Shown here: one piece after another, positions 6,843 through 15,631 of the stretch
How positions within the stretch are numbered: position 1 is the stretch's first letter
Layout of the letters: each line of letters starts with the position of its first letter
The notes under the pieces: generated by a model
Database searches by the model: none
The model's input: the letters and a program-made list of their open reading frames with translations, nothing else
What the model was told of the DNA's origin: nothing
Program-made: the position numbers and the translations under genes
Assembly (NCBI RefSeq): GCF_014208035.1
Contig: NZ_JACHMK010000001.1
Coordinates: 248,001-312,000, forward strand
Length of the DNA: 64,000 bases
Origin: Schaalia hyovaginalis
Lineage (GTDB): Bacteria > Actinomycetota > Actinomycetes > Actinomycetales > Actinomycetaceae
Direction: 5' to 3'

Positions 6843-8039
6843 CTATGACGCTGACTCGATGAGCTGAGGCAACGCCGTCGCCATCGCGAGTTCGGTTGCC
6901 TCGGCCGCAATCCTCCCAGCGTCGGGCACCAGGTGCCCATAGACGTTCACCGTCGTCTGGATCGACTCGTGCCCCATGCGGTACTGGACGATGTGGATCG
7001 GCACCCCAGCCCCCAGGAGCATCGACGCATGCGTGTGCCGCAGATCGTGGATCCTCGGCGCCGGATCAATCCCCGCCGCCTCGACCGTCGGCCTCCACAC
7101 GCGCGCCGTGAACCACTCCGACCGCAGACGCCCCCCATCGGGCCCGACGAAGAGCATCCCAGTCCCGCGACGATCTGCGAGCTCCTGAAGCTCTGGCACC
7201 AACTGGGCCGGGAGTGTGATCGTCCTGCGGGACTTCCTCGACTTCGGCGGCCCCAGGTGGAAACCCTGAGCCCCCCGCTTCCACGCCCGCTCCACCCGGA
7301 CAGTCGCCGGCGTCGCCTCCAGATCAAGATCCGACGCCGCGAGCGCCGTCGCCTCGCCCCAGCGGAGCCCTGTCGCGAGGAGTAGCGCGATGAGGGTCTG
7401 CCATTCGGCGGGTGTGCGGGCGAGCAGGCTCGTGCGTTGGCTGGTTGAGAGGAAGATCGGCGGCCTTGTCGTGTGCTTTGCGGGGAGGCGGATCCTGTGG
7501 GCGGGGTTCTTCTCGAGGTGGCCCTCGTCGACCTGGAGGCGGAAGACGGAGGAGAGGAGTCCCTGGAGGTTCGCGATCGTCTTGGGCGACATGAACTGCG
7601 GGTCCAAGGAGGGGTCCTTCGTGCGGGCCCTGTGCGAGGTCGTCGTCTCCGTCCTCCGCAGTTTGGCGACCCATGCCTCGACGTGCTGGCGTGTGACCTG
7701 GCCGATGGGCCAGGGGTCGAAGGTCGGGCCGATGCGGCTGTCCCACATGAGCTTGTACTTGGCTACTGTGCCCTCTTCGGCGTAGGAGGAGGCGTGCTCG
7801 CAGAATCGGGTGAAGGCGTCGCGGCAGGTGATCGCCTCCTCGAGCTCGGCCCGCGTGACGGCCTCGCGGAGCAGGCGCGCTTGGGATGGTCCGACGCGTT
7901 TGATGAGGGCGCAGAAGTCTGCGGCCTGCCTGTAGGTCTCGAAGGTGTCTGTCGTCGGGCCTTTGCCCGGGTAGGGGCGGTACTGGACGCGGTAGACGAC
8001 TGTCCCCGACTTGTTGGTGAAAGGTGACGGATTTGGCAT
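6843..8039 (-). CDS. Tyrosine recombinase / phage-type integrase
   Basis: From ATG 8039 the protein has 398 residues. An N-terminal arm-binding region (1-60) precedes a SAM-like core-binding domain (about 70-175) and a catalytic domain (about 195-390). Catalytic residues are visible: Arg226 in TGLRWGE, Lys near 266, His331-x-x-Arg334 in HDLRHTHAS, His357 in MGHES and nucleophile Tyr367 in NVYGHL. ATG 8039 has AAGGGG upstream; a GTG at 8078 would add 13 residues. It reads away from tRNA-Leu (8181-8264), whose 3' end is the likely attachment site, and converges with the ImmA gene. Confidence 0.93.
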   Translation of the reverse strand: MPNPSPFTNKSGTVVYRVQYRPYPGKGPTTDTFETYRQAADFCALIKRVGPSQARLLREAVTRAELEEAITCRDAFTRFCEHASSYAEEGTVAKYKLMWDSRIGPTFDPWPIGQVTRQHVEAWVAKLRRTETTTSHRARTKDPSLDPQFMSPKTIANLQGLLSSVFRLQVDEGHLEKNPAHRIRLPAKHTTRPPIFLSTSQRTSLLARTPAEWQTLIALLLATGLRWGEATALAASDLDLEATPATVRVERAWKRGAQGFHLGPPKSRKSRRTITLPAQLVPELQELADRRGTGMLFVGPDGGRLRSEWFTARVWRPTVEAAGIDPAPRIHDLRHTHASMLLGAGVPIHIVQYRMGHESIQTTVNVYGHLVPDAGRIAAEATELAMATALPQLIESAS

Positions 8040-8180
8040 GACGGATCGCCCCTTCGGGCCGTCCTCAACATGCACCACCCCTGCATCGCGGCCCCTTGCA
8101 CTGGCCCGACGTAGTTGACGATGTAGTTAAGGTGCTAGTGGCACCCCGACTTTCCCGCAGAATCCCGCAGGAAACCCTGG
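8040..8180. other. Element end: probable attachment and integrase-binding region
   Basis: No gene fits between the integrase and tRNA-Leu. Short repeats are present: GTAGTTGAC/GTAGTTAAG at 8111-8119 and 8123-8131 (12-bp spacing), TCCCGCAG at 8153-8160 and 8163-8170 (10-bp spacing), and a GGTGC/GCACC inverted pair near 8131-8145. Such sets are typical of arm-type sites for integrase and Xis. The crossover is expected at the tRNA 3' end. A matching partner was not found inside the window, so the other att site must lie to the left. Confidence 0.55.
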
Positions 8181-8264
8181 TGCGCGAGAGGGGAGTTGAA
8201 CCCCTACCCCATCACTGGGACACGGACCTGAACCGTGCGCGTCTGCCTATTCCGCCACTCGCGC
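8181..8264 (-). tRNA. tRNA-Leu (anticodon CAG)
   Basis: The reverse strand folds as an 84-base class II tRNA. The seven-pair acceptor stem GCGCGAG pairs 8258-8264 with 8182-8188, and the discriminator A is at 8181. The anticodon loop TTCAGGT lies between CACGG and CCGTG stems, giving anticodon CAG (complement at 8228-8230). A long variable arm typical of Leu/Ser tRNAs and a T arm with TTCAACT follow. CCA is not encoded. Its 3' end abuts the integrated element. Confidence 0.95.
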
Positions 8265-8436
8265 GTGTCGAAAGACATTGAGAAGGCTACGGACTCGAGG
8301 GCGGACCCGTCAAATGGCGCAAGGCCCGGATCCGTTTTCAGGCTGAAGATCACAGGGGCGCCAAGGCCCGCACGGAGCCCCGGCCCGCCAGTCGGCGCGG
8401 TCGATTCGCCAGCGCCCGGACCGCAGGAACCTCCCC

Positions 8437-8487
8437 CCAGAAGACGTGCGCGGCGACGATTCACCAGAAGACGCGCACGGCGACGAT
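8437..8487. repeat. Tandem 27-bp duplication across the ecfT stop codon
   Basis: Bases 8437-8460 and 8464-8487 are 24-base copies with two differences. On the reverse strand the second copy encodes the last residues of EcfT (IVAVRVFW) and the first lies just past the stop, where it would encode IVAAHVFW in the same frame. The stop codon thus sits between two copies of the gene's own 3' end. Confidence 0.8.
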
Positions 8488-9246
8488 GCCGACGATCGCG
8501 CAGATCCCCGCGAGAGCGGCGCCAAGGTCGGCCGGGGTGAAACGCTCCCGCCGATCGTCGAGGGGCTCGAAGCCGCCGCGCATCGACATGGCGCGTCCCG
8601 TGTCCCGCGCGGATCGCGATGCCGCGGAGAGGCACGCGGTCGTGATGTCCACGCCGAGGCGCACGAGCGCCCCGGGGGTCGCCCGGGTCCACTCGGATCC
8701 CATGCGCAGCTTCGCCGTGTCGATGACCGCCTGGGCCTGGTCGGAGACGACGGGCAGGGCCCGCAGGGCGAGGTTCATGACTCGCGACCACTCGTCGACC
8801 GGCGCCCCGATGCGCCCGAGGGGGCGGATGAGGGTGCGCAGCCCTTGCGCGATCCTCATCGTGGATGAGGTCCAGAGCAGCAGTGAGGTCCCCCAGACGA
8901 TGACGAGGCCCAGTGCCGTGAGTCGGATGAAGTACCAGAGGCCCCCGCCCAGAGCCGCGCCGATGAGGCCCCCGATCAGCCCGCTCCAGAACCAGGAGGG
9001 CGGGATCGGGATCGCGCTCGCGGGCGCCCTGACGAGGAGCGTCCCGACCGTCAGGAGGGCGGCGACGATCCCGATCGACGGCCATGTCGGCCATACGAGG
9101 AGCAGGGTCGTGAGGATCGTCCAGGCGAGGATGAGGACTTCGGCCCGGACCTTCTTCAGGGGCGCGGGGCCCGGGAGGGCGCGCGGGAGGAAGAAGCCCG
9201 CCCGTCTCCTCCCGCGGGGCCCGGCCTGGGGCGGCTGGGTGTTCAT
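8461..9246 (-). CDS. ecfT: ECF transporter T component (EcfT)
   Basis: The 261-residue membrane protein has about five hydrophobic segments in residues 35-130 plus one at the C-terminus. The cytoplasmic helix region ALPVVSDQAQAVIDTAKLRM and nearby Ala-Arg segments match the coupling helices through which EcfT contacts the two ATPases. The start overlaps the upstream fused ATPase gene by ATGA, so both are made together as one group of subunits. The transported vitamin or metal cannot be read from this subunit. Confidence 0.85.
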   Translation of the reverse strand: MNTQPPQAGPRGRRRAGFFLPRALPGPAPLKKVRAEVLILAWTILTTLLLVWPTWPSIGIVAALLTVGTLLVRAPASAIPIPPSWFWSGLIGGLIGAALGGGLWYFIRLTALGLVIVWGTSLLLWTSSTMRIAQGLRTLIRPLGRIGAPVDEWSRVMNLALRALPVVSDQAQAVIDTAKLRMGSEWTRATPGALVRLGVDITTACLSAASRSARDTGRAMSMRGGFEPLDDRRERFTPADLGAALAGICAIVGIVAVRVFW

Positions 9247-11399
9247 GCGAGGACTCCCCGGGCCAGGGTGAGCTGCTCATCGCACAGGCCGGTCAGGCCC
9301 GAGTCGTCGTGGGAGATGATGACGAGGCCGAGCCCGGCCCGTCTGCGCCGCTCCAGGACGTCGATGAGGATCGCGCGCGATTCCGCGTCGAGTCCGGCGA
9401 AGGGCTCATCGAGGACGAGGGCGACCGGGTCGGATGCGAGGAGGCCTGCGAGGACGACGCGTCGCATCTGACCGCCCGAGAGGGCGTCGACATTGCGGCG
9501 GGAGAGTTCCTCGGGCAGTCCGACCTCGGCGAGGGCCGAGGCGATGAGCTCCCGCGCCCTCGCGGAGTCGAGGGCGCGGCCCTTGCGCCCTCGTCCGGTG
9601 CCCACGGAAGGGCCGTAGCCCGCGGCGGAGAGGATGTCGAGGCCGACCGTGGGGCGTTGGAGTTGGAGGCGGGCGAATTGCCTGGCGAGCCCGACCTCGC
9701 CGATGCGCCTCGTGACGGGGACGCCTCCGAGGGTGCAGCGGCCCGAAGTCGGCGACTCCAGGCCGACGAGGATGCGCGCGAGGGTGGACTTCCCGGAGCC
9801 GTTCTCGCCGGTGATGAGCAGGGCGGATCCGGGGGAGACGATGCAGCTCGCATCGGAGAGGACGAGGCGGTCCCACGGGGTGCCCGGGTTGTAGGAGTGG
9901 GTGACGCGGTCGGCCCACAGGTGCTCGATCGTGCCGGTCAGTGCGGGCGCGGGCGCCGATGCGGGCGAAGGGGCGCTTGCCGTGCCCCTTCCTCGCGTTC
10001 CGCTCGGGGCCCGGCCCTTGTCGCGCCCGTGATCGGCCCCTTGCGCAGCCGCGGCCGCGACCGCGGCCGCGCTCCCGGTCGACCGCGGTGCGCCGCTCCT
10101 CGTCCCGTCGTGGAGGATCCGCCCGCCCTCGAGCCTGATGATGCGGCTCGCGTTCGCCGCCTCGGCGGGGTCGTGGGTGATGTGGACAACGGCGGTCCCG
10201 GAGGCGGGCAGGGCGCTCAGGATCTCGAGGAGTTCGGCGCGGCCCCTCGGGTCGATCATCGCCGTGGACTCGTCGGAGATGAGCAGGGCGGGGCGGCGTG
10301 CGAGTGCACCGGCGAGGGCGAGGCGCTGGAGCATTCCGCCTGAGAGGTGACGCGGCGCGACCTGCGCCTGGCCGCGCAGGCCCACGAGGTCGAGCAGGGC
10401 GTCGAGGTCGACGCCCGCGCGCTCCTCCTCGCCCATCCCCCAAACGACGTCCTCGGCGACGGTTTCCCCGAGGAATTGTGTTTCGGCGCGCTGGGCGAGG
10501 ATCGCGGTGCCCCCGACTCGGCCCAGTCCCGCGCCGCCCGGCCGGGTCGCGCTCCCCCGGGTCGGCGCGGCTCCGGCGAGGATGAGGGCGAGGGTTGATT
10601 TCCCGGAGCCGTTGGGCCCCACGATGACCGTGAAGCCCGAATCGATGTCGAGATCGATGTCCGACAGGGCGGGGGCGTCGGAGCCCGGATACGCGTAGCC
10701 GACCCCTCTGAGGCGGAGGGGGAGCGGACCCGGGCGCCCCGGCGCCTTCATGGCCTCTTCGAGGGGATCGGATCCGTCGGCGAGGTCGAGGCGCTCGAGG
10801 ACGCGCGAGAGCAGCCAGTGGGCCGCGAGGAGGAGGATCGCCAGGCGGAGCCCGCTCAATGCGGGCGCCCAGATCCACCAGTGGGCGATGAAGGCGTCGA
10901 CCCGGCTCTGCGCGAGCTGCGCGGATCCACCCAGGCCCGGGATCCTCCCGACGAGTTCGAGATAGCCGTTCATCGAGGTGCGCGCGGATTCGAGGGCGAG
11001 TTCGCGGGCGGATTCGAGGAGGGTGAGGAGGGCGAGCGCGCCGAGGGCGCCGATGAGCGCCACGAGGAGGGCCGTGAGGGCGACTCCGAGGGCCGCGACG
11101 CCCTTGCGGCGCAGTGCGCCGACGACCAAGGCGATCGCGCCGACTTGAGCGGTCGTCCATGCGGTCGAGATCCCGCCGACGGCTCCGGCCAGGAGGAGGG
11201 CGACGAGTGCGGTGGCGAAGGCCGTCCGCGGGCGCATGCGCGATGCGACCATCGCGATCGGAATGGCCGCGCCGATGCGGAAGAAGAGCGCGAAGACGGG
11301 CAGCGCGGATGAGCCGAGCCCGAGGGCCGCGGTCAATCCGGCGAGGATCCCTGCGGTCGCGATCTCCACGGGCGCGAGCGGGGTCCGTCGGCCAGTCAT
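9243..11399 (-). CDS. ECF transporter fusion: membrane S-like domain plus two ATPase domains
   Basis: The product has about 718 residues. An N-terminal membrane part (about 10-215, six to seven hydrophobic segments) resembles an S-like/DUF2232-type component. Two ABC ATPases follow. The first, about 230-450, has VGPNGSGKSTLAL, LSGGMLQRLALAGAL and ISDESTAMID (Ser where Glu-Pro is usual). The second, about 490-715, has TGENGSGKSTLAR, LSGGQMRRVVLAGLL and LDEPFAGLD. Fusing substrate domain and both ATPases gives a complete importer with EcfT. I favour ATG 11399 (MTGRRTP); a GTG at 11414 is possible. Substrate unknown. Confidence 0.85.
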   Translation of the reverse strand: MTGRRTPLAPVEIATAGILAGLTAALGLGSSALPVFALFFRIGAAIPIAMVASRMRPRTAFATALVALLLAGAVGGISTAWTTAQVGAIALVVGALRRKGVAALGVALTALLVALIGALGALALLTLLESARELALESARTSMNGYLELVGRIPGLGGSAQLAQSRVDAFIAHWWIWAPALSGLRLAILLLAAHWLLSRVLERLDLADGSDPLEEAMKAPGRPGPLPLRLRGVGYAYPGSDAPALSDIDLDIDSGFTVIVGPNGSGKSTLALILAGAAPTRGSATRPGGAGLGRVGGTAILAQRAETQFLGETVAEDVVWGMGEEERAGVDLDALLDLVGLRGQAQVAPRHLSGGMLQRLALAGALARRPALLISDESTAMIDPRGRAELLEILSALPASGTAVVHITHDPAEAANASRIIRLEGGRILHDGTRSGAPRSTGSAAAVAAAAAQGADHGRDKGRAPSGTRGRGTASAPSPASAPAPALTGTIEHLWADRVTHSYNPGTPWDRLVLSDASCIVSPGSALLITGENGSGKSTLARILVGLESPTSGRCTLGGVPVTRRIGEVGLARQFARLQLQRPTVGLDILSAAGYGPSVGTGRGRKGRALDSARARELIASALAEVGLPEELSRRNVDALSGGQMRRVVLAGLLASDPVALVLDEPFAGLDAESRAILIDVLERRRRAGLGLVIISHDDSGLTGLCDEQLTLARGVLA

Positions 11400-11601
11400 G
11401 CCCTTAGTGTGCACCGGTCGGGACCGCCGGGCACATCGGCCGAGGTCCCCGTCGGAGGCGCGGATCTGGGCCAGTGGTCCCAGAAGCCCCGCGATGGGGG
11501 CGTTCGGGGCGGGATCCCGGATCCTGTTCCCGCGACGTGCGAGTGATTCACGGCATACTCTTGGCGGAGCAAGGTCGCTTCAGACAACGAGGTCTCGATC
11601 A

Positions 11602-13059
11602 ATGACACGCTCCCATCGGACCCACTTCAAGGTCAATCCGCGCTCCGCGACGAACATGACGACCCGCCAGAAGAAGGAGAAGGGCGGGTTGAGCCCGGTG
11701 AAGCTCTTCGGGCAGCTCGGCGCCTTCATCGCGATCATCGTCTTCCTCTTCGTCCAACTGCCCGGCCTCGGCGTCGAGGGCTCGCGGATGTTCGGCATCT
11801 TCCTCGCGGCGATCCTCCTGTGGGTGACCGAGGCGATCCCGCTGTCCGCGACCGCCGCCCTCGTGATCTTCCTCGAGGTCCTCTTCGTCTCCAACAAGGC
11901 GCTCCTGCCGGTCGGCGAGGAGGCCCCCGCCTACACGAGCTTCTTCGGGGCGCTCGCCAATCCCGTGATCATCCTCTTCCTCGGCGGCTTCATGCTGGCC
12001 GACGGCGCCGCGAAGTACAAGGTCGACCGCGCCCTCTCCGCGGTCCTCCTCAAGCCCTTCCTCGGCAAGCCCCGCCTCACCGTCATGGGCGTCATGCTCA
12101 TCACCGCGCTCATGTCCATGTTCATGTCGAACACGGCGACGACCGCGACGATGTTCGCCGTCATGATGCCGGTCATCATGGCCCTTCCCGAGGGCGGGGC
12201 GAGGACGGGCATCGCCCTGTCGATCCCGGTCGCCGCGAACGTCGGCGGCATGGGGACGCCGGTCGGCACGCCGCCCAATGCGATCGCCCTCGGCGCCCTC
12301 CAGGCCGCCGGGATCTCGGTGACCTTCCTCGAGTGGATGCTCGCGGCGGTCCCGCTTATGCTCATCGTCCTCGCCGTGTCGTGGCTCTTCATCTCCTGGC
12401 GCTACGTGCCCCGGGACGCGAAGTTCGAGATCGACACCTCGGCGAAGTTCGACACCTCGCGCAACGCGAAGATCTTCTACGTCGTCGCGATCCTCACGAT
12501 CCTCCTGTGGATGACCGAATCCCTGCACGGGATCTCCTCCAACATCGTCGGCTTCCTCCCCGTCGTCGCCCTCATGGTGACGAAGGTGATGGGCGGCGAC
12601 GACCTGCGCGCCCTCGACTGGCCGGTGCTGTGGCTCGTCGCCGGCGGCATCGCCCTCGGCTCGGGCGTCGGTTCGACGGGACTGGACGCCTGGCTCCTCG
12701 GCTCGATCCGTTGGGAGACGATCCCGACTGTCCTCCTCATCCTCACCCTCGCCCTCGTCGGCTGGGTGACCTCGAACGTCATCTCGCACTCGGCCTCGGC
12801 GAACCTCCTCGTGCCGATGGGCATGGGCCTGGCGATGACGATCTCGACGCCCGCCGCTCAGATCGCGATCGTCCTCGCGCTCGGCTGCTCGCTCGGCATG
12901 TGCCTGCCGATCTCGACCCCGCCGAACGCCATTGCCTATTCGACGGGGACCACTCCGACCCGAGAGATGGTGGTCGTCGGCGTCGTCGTCGGCGTCGTCG
13001 GCGTCCTCCTGCTCGCCTTCGTCGCGCCGCTCACCTGGGGCCCGCTCGGAGTGATCTGA
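11602..13059 (+). CDS. DASS-family sodium/carboxylate symporter
   Basis: The 485-residue membrane protein has 11 or more hydrophobic segments. Signature loops of the divalent anion:Na+ symporter (DASS/SLC13) family are present: SNTATTATM and TPVGTPPNAIA in the first half, NVISHSASANLL and PISTPPNAIAYSTG in the second. These bind sodium and the carboxylate groups of C4-dicarboxylates, citrate or sulfate. I choose ATG 11602, with GAGG upstream; ATG 11656 is an alternative. A histidine kinase starts two bases after its stop, so the transporter is probably regulated by, or feeds, that signalling pair. Confidence 0.9.
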   Translation: MTRSHRTHFKVNPRSATNMTTRQKKEKGGLSPVKLFGQLGAFIAIIVFLFVQLPGLGVEGSRMFGIFLAAILLWVTEAIPLSATAALVIFLEVLFVSNKALLPVGEEAPAYTSFFGALANPVIILFLGGFMLADGAAKYKVDRALSAVLLKPFLGKPRLTVMGVMLITALMSMFMSNTATTATMFAVMMPVIMALPEGGARTGIALSIPVAANVGGMGTPVGTPPNAIALGALQAAGISVTFLEWMLAAVPLMLIVLAVSWLFISWRYVPRDAKFEIDTSAKFDTSRNAKIFYVVAILTILLWMTESLHGISSNIVGFLPVVALMVTKVMGGDDLRALDWPVLWLVAGGIALGSGVGSTGLDAWLLGSIRWETIPTVLLILTLALVGWVTSNVISHSASANLLVPMGMGLAMTISTPAAQIAIVLALGCSLGMCLPISTPPNAIAYSTGTTPTREMVVVGVVVGVVGVLLLAFVAPLTWGPLGVI

Positions 13060-13060
13060 C

Positions 13061-15124
13061 ATGGGTGAGCACGACGAGCCGCCGAGGGCGGGGGAGTCCG
13101 CCTGGGAGCGCGCGAACGTGCGCGAGGGCGGGCATCGTCCGGGCCGTCGGATCCACATCCTCGTCATCGGTGATGATTCGAGGGGCTTCGCCCGCTCCCT
13201 CGCCTCGGACCTGGCCGAATCCTTCCCCAATGTGTGCCTCGACCGGGTCGACGGGGCGGAGGACCTGCGTCACTACGACGCCACACTGGCGCCGGACGAC
13301 CATGTCGTCCTCGGGGTGATCACCTCGGAGGTCGCCGACATCGACGCGGCCCTGGAGCTCATGGAGGGGTTCCCGATCCTCGAGCCCACGCGTTGGCTCG
13401 TCGTCACCGACGAGACGACCCATTCGGACCTGTGGAAGTCGACGACTTCGGGCCGCTTGTCCTCGGTCCTTACGGTCCCCTGGAGGGTCCCGCTGCTCGC
13501 GGGCCAGGCCTATTCGGCGATGGTCCGGCACATGCTGGCCGATGGGCGGACCCGTGAGCAGATCGTCGAGATCCTCGGGGAGGCCCCCGACATCGCCGTC
13601 CGCGGCCCTCTGCTCAAGGGATTGGATCTTCCCGAGGGCGAAGTGGTCCGCCGACTGCTCGAGGGCGTCGAGAAGGTGCTGGGGCGCCGACCGCGCCTCA
13701 TCGTGCCGGTGGGCACGGATCTGGCCGTTCAGGGGCAGCCCGTCGGCGCGGTCCACCTCGTCCTCGACGGGAGGGTTTCGCTCCACAGGGACTCGATGCG
13801 CGGCGAAGTCCTCGCCCATCACGCGACCTCCGGCCCCCTGATCGGGCTCGTCTCCCTGGCGAGGGGGGAGAACGCGTTCTTCACGGCGGTGACGACTGCG
13901 CCGACCCGCGTCGTGCGCCTCACTCATGAGCAGCTCGAGATCGCGCTGCTCGAGGAGCCCTCGCTCGCGACGCCCCTCGCCGCACTGGCGATCCAGTCCC
14001 TGACCCGTCGGCTCATGCGCGCCGAGGACCTCCACCTGGAGAACGCGATGCTCGCGGCCGACCTCGAGGCTCAGCGCGAAGCGCTGGAGATCGCCCTCGA
14101 GGACCTGCGGCGCACCCGCGCGGAGCTCGTGGAGAAGGCGCGCTTCGCGATGCTCGGCGAGCTGTCGGCGGGCATCGCCCATGAACTCAACAATCCGGTG
14201 ACCGCACTCGCGCGTTCGGCCGAGCACCTCGGCGAGGACGTCGAACGGGTGCTCGCATCGTCGAAGACTCTCGAAGCGGCCCGGGCGTCCATGCGGGCCG
14301 CCCTCGAAGCCCCGCCGCGCTCGACCGCGCAGGAGCGCGAATTGGTGAAGGAGTTCCTCCCCCTCGTCGATGGCGATCGGCGCCTGGCCAGGAGGCTCGT
14401 CCTCGCGGGCGTTAGCGACCCGCACCGGGCGAGGGCCCTGAAAGAGGCTTCGACCGGCGATCTTGAAGTCGTCGAATCGGGGGCGAGGATCGGCTCCTCC
14501 CTGCGCTCCATCCTCGCGGCCGCCGAGCGGGTCGTGGACCTCACGCGCTCGCTCAAGGGGTACGCGAGGCCGGAGGCCGCCGACCTTCAGCCCGTCGACG
14601 TCGCCGAGGGGATCGACGACGTCCTCCGCCTCACCGCCTACCGGATGCGCGGCATCGAGGTGATCCGGGACATCGCCGAATCGCCGAGGGTCCTCGGTCA
14701 CGCCTCGAAACTCCAGCAGGTGTGGACGAATCTCCTCGTCAATGCCGCAGAAGCCCTCGAGGACGAGCGCGAGGACGTCGACGCGCGGCGGAGGGCCGGC
14801 GAGGATTGCGCGCCCGCGCGCGGCGGGGCGCCTGCGACGATCACGGTCGCAGTGCGAGAGGAGGACGGTTCCGTCCGCGTCGCGATCTCGGACAACGGGC
14901 CGGGGGTCCCGCCCGAGATCGTCGAGAAGATCTTCGAACCGCATTTCACGACGAAAGCGGGCCGCGTCCGTTTCGGCCTCGGCATGGGGATGTCGATCGT
15001 CCGCTCGATCGTCGCCGACCATCACGGCACCATGCGGATCGAATCCGAACCGGGGCGGACCGTCATGTCCGTCTCGCTTCCCGCACTCCCGGAATCATCG
15101 AACCGACCAGAGGACACACCATGA
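13061..15124 (+). CDS. Sensor histidine kinase with cyclic-nucleotide-binding-like domain
   Basis: The product has 687 residues and no membrane segment. Residues 30-160 resemble a receiver-like fold. Residues 205-310 look like a CAP_ED/cNMP-binding domain (DLAVQGQPVGAVHLVLDGRV). A coiled coil (325-360) leads to HisKA with phospho-acceptor His374 in GIAHELNNP. The ATPase domain follows, with WTNLLVNAAEAL, ISDNGPGVP and FGLGMGMSIV. It overlaps the response-regulator gene by ATGA. A soluble kinase with this sensor suggests an internal cue, perhaps cyclic nucleotide or redox state, controlling the adjacent DASS transporter (inference). Confidence 0.9.
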   Translation: MGEHDEPPRAGESAWERANVREGGHRPGRRIHILVIGDDSRGFARSLASDLAESFPNVCLDRVDGAEDLRHYDATLAPDDHVVLGVITSEVADIDAALELMEGFPILEPTRWLVVTDETTHSDLWKSTTSGRLSSVLTVPWRVPLLAGQAYSAMVRHMLADGRTREQIVEILGEAPDIAVRGPLLKGLDLPEGEVVRRLLEGVEKVLGRRPRLIVPVGTDLAVQGQPVGAVHLVLDGRVSLHRDSMRGEVLAHHATSGPLIGLVSLARGENAFFTAVTTAPTRVVRLTHEQLEIALLEEPSLATPLAALAIQSLTRRLMRAEDLHLENAMLAADLEAQREALEIALEDLRRTRAELVEKARFAMLGELSAGIAHELNNPVTALARSAEHLGEDVERVLASSKTLEAARASMRAALEAPPRSTAQERELVKEFLPLVDGDRRLARRLVLAGVSDPHRARALKEASTGDLEVVESGARIGSSLRSILAAAERVVDLTRSLKGYARPEAADLQPVDVAEGIDDVLRLTAYRMRGIEVIRDIAESPRVLGHASKLQQVWTNLLVNAAEALEDEREDVDARRRAGEDCAPARGGAPATITVAVREEDGSVRVAISDNGPGVPPEIVEKIFEPHFTTKAGRVRFGLGMGMSIVRSIVADHHGTMRIESEPGRTVMSVSLPALPESSNRPEDTP

Positions 15125-15591
15125 CACTCGCCATTCTCTCTCTCGAAGACGAAGCCGACGTCCGAGAGGCCCTTGAAAGGGACCTCGAGGACTTCTGGGG
15201 CAGGATCCGCCTGGAGATCGCCGAGGACGCCGATGATGCGTGGGCGGCGGTCGAGGAGGTCGCGGCGGACGGGGACGAGCTCGCCCTCGTCCTGTCCGAC
15301 CACAGGCTTCCCGGTCGTTCGGGCGTCGACTTCCTCGTCGAGCTCGTGAAGGATCCGCGTTTCACCTCAACGCGGACGGTCCTCGTCACCGGCCAGGCGG
15401 ATCAGGACGACACGATCCGGGCTCTGAATGAGGCGGGCCTGGACCACTACATCGCCAAGCCCTGGGATCCCGAGCGCCTGAGGCGGGTCGTGCGCGATCA
15501 GTTGACGGAGTTCGTCCTCGAGGAGGGCATCGATCCGCTGCCCTACCTGCCGCTGCTGGATGGCGTCCGCGTCATGGAGGCCATCCGCTGA
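15121..15591 (+). CDS. Response regulator with receiver domain
   Basis: This 156-residue protein has an N-terminal receiver domain with acidic pair Glu9/Asp10, phosphorylated Asp60 in LSDHRLPG, Thr90 and Lys113 in IAKPWD. The remaining 40 residues (VRDQLTEFVLEEGIDPLPYL) contain no DNA-binding or enzymatic domain. It is the partner of the kinase that overlaps it by ATGA. With no output domain it probably acts by protein contact, for instance on the kinase or transporter, or passes phosphate onward. Confidence 0.9.
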   Translation: MTLAILSLEDEADVREALERDLEDFWGRIRLEIAEDADDAWAAVEEVAADGDELALVLSDHRLPGRSGVDFLVELVKDPRFTSTRTVLVTGQADQDDTIRALNEAGLDHYIAKPWDPERLRRVVRDQLTEFVLEEGIDPLPYLPLLDGVRVMEAIR

Positions 15592-15631
15592 GGAGGCGAG
15601 TCCGGACCGGCGGGGCGCGCGTCCTGCCGCT

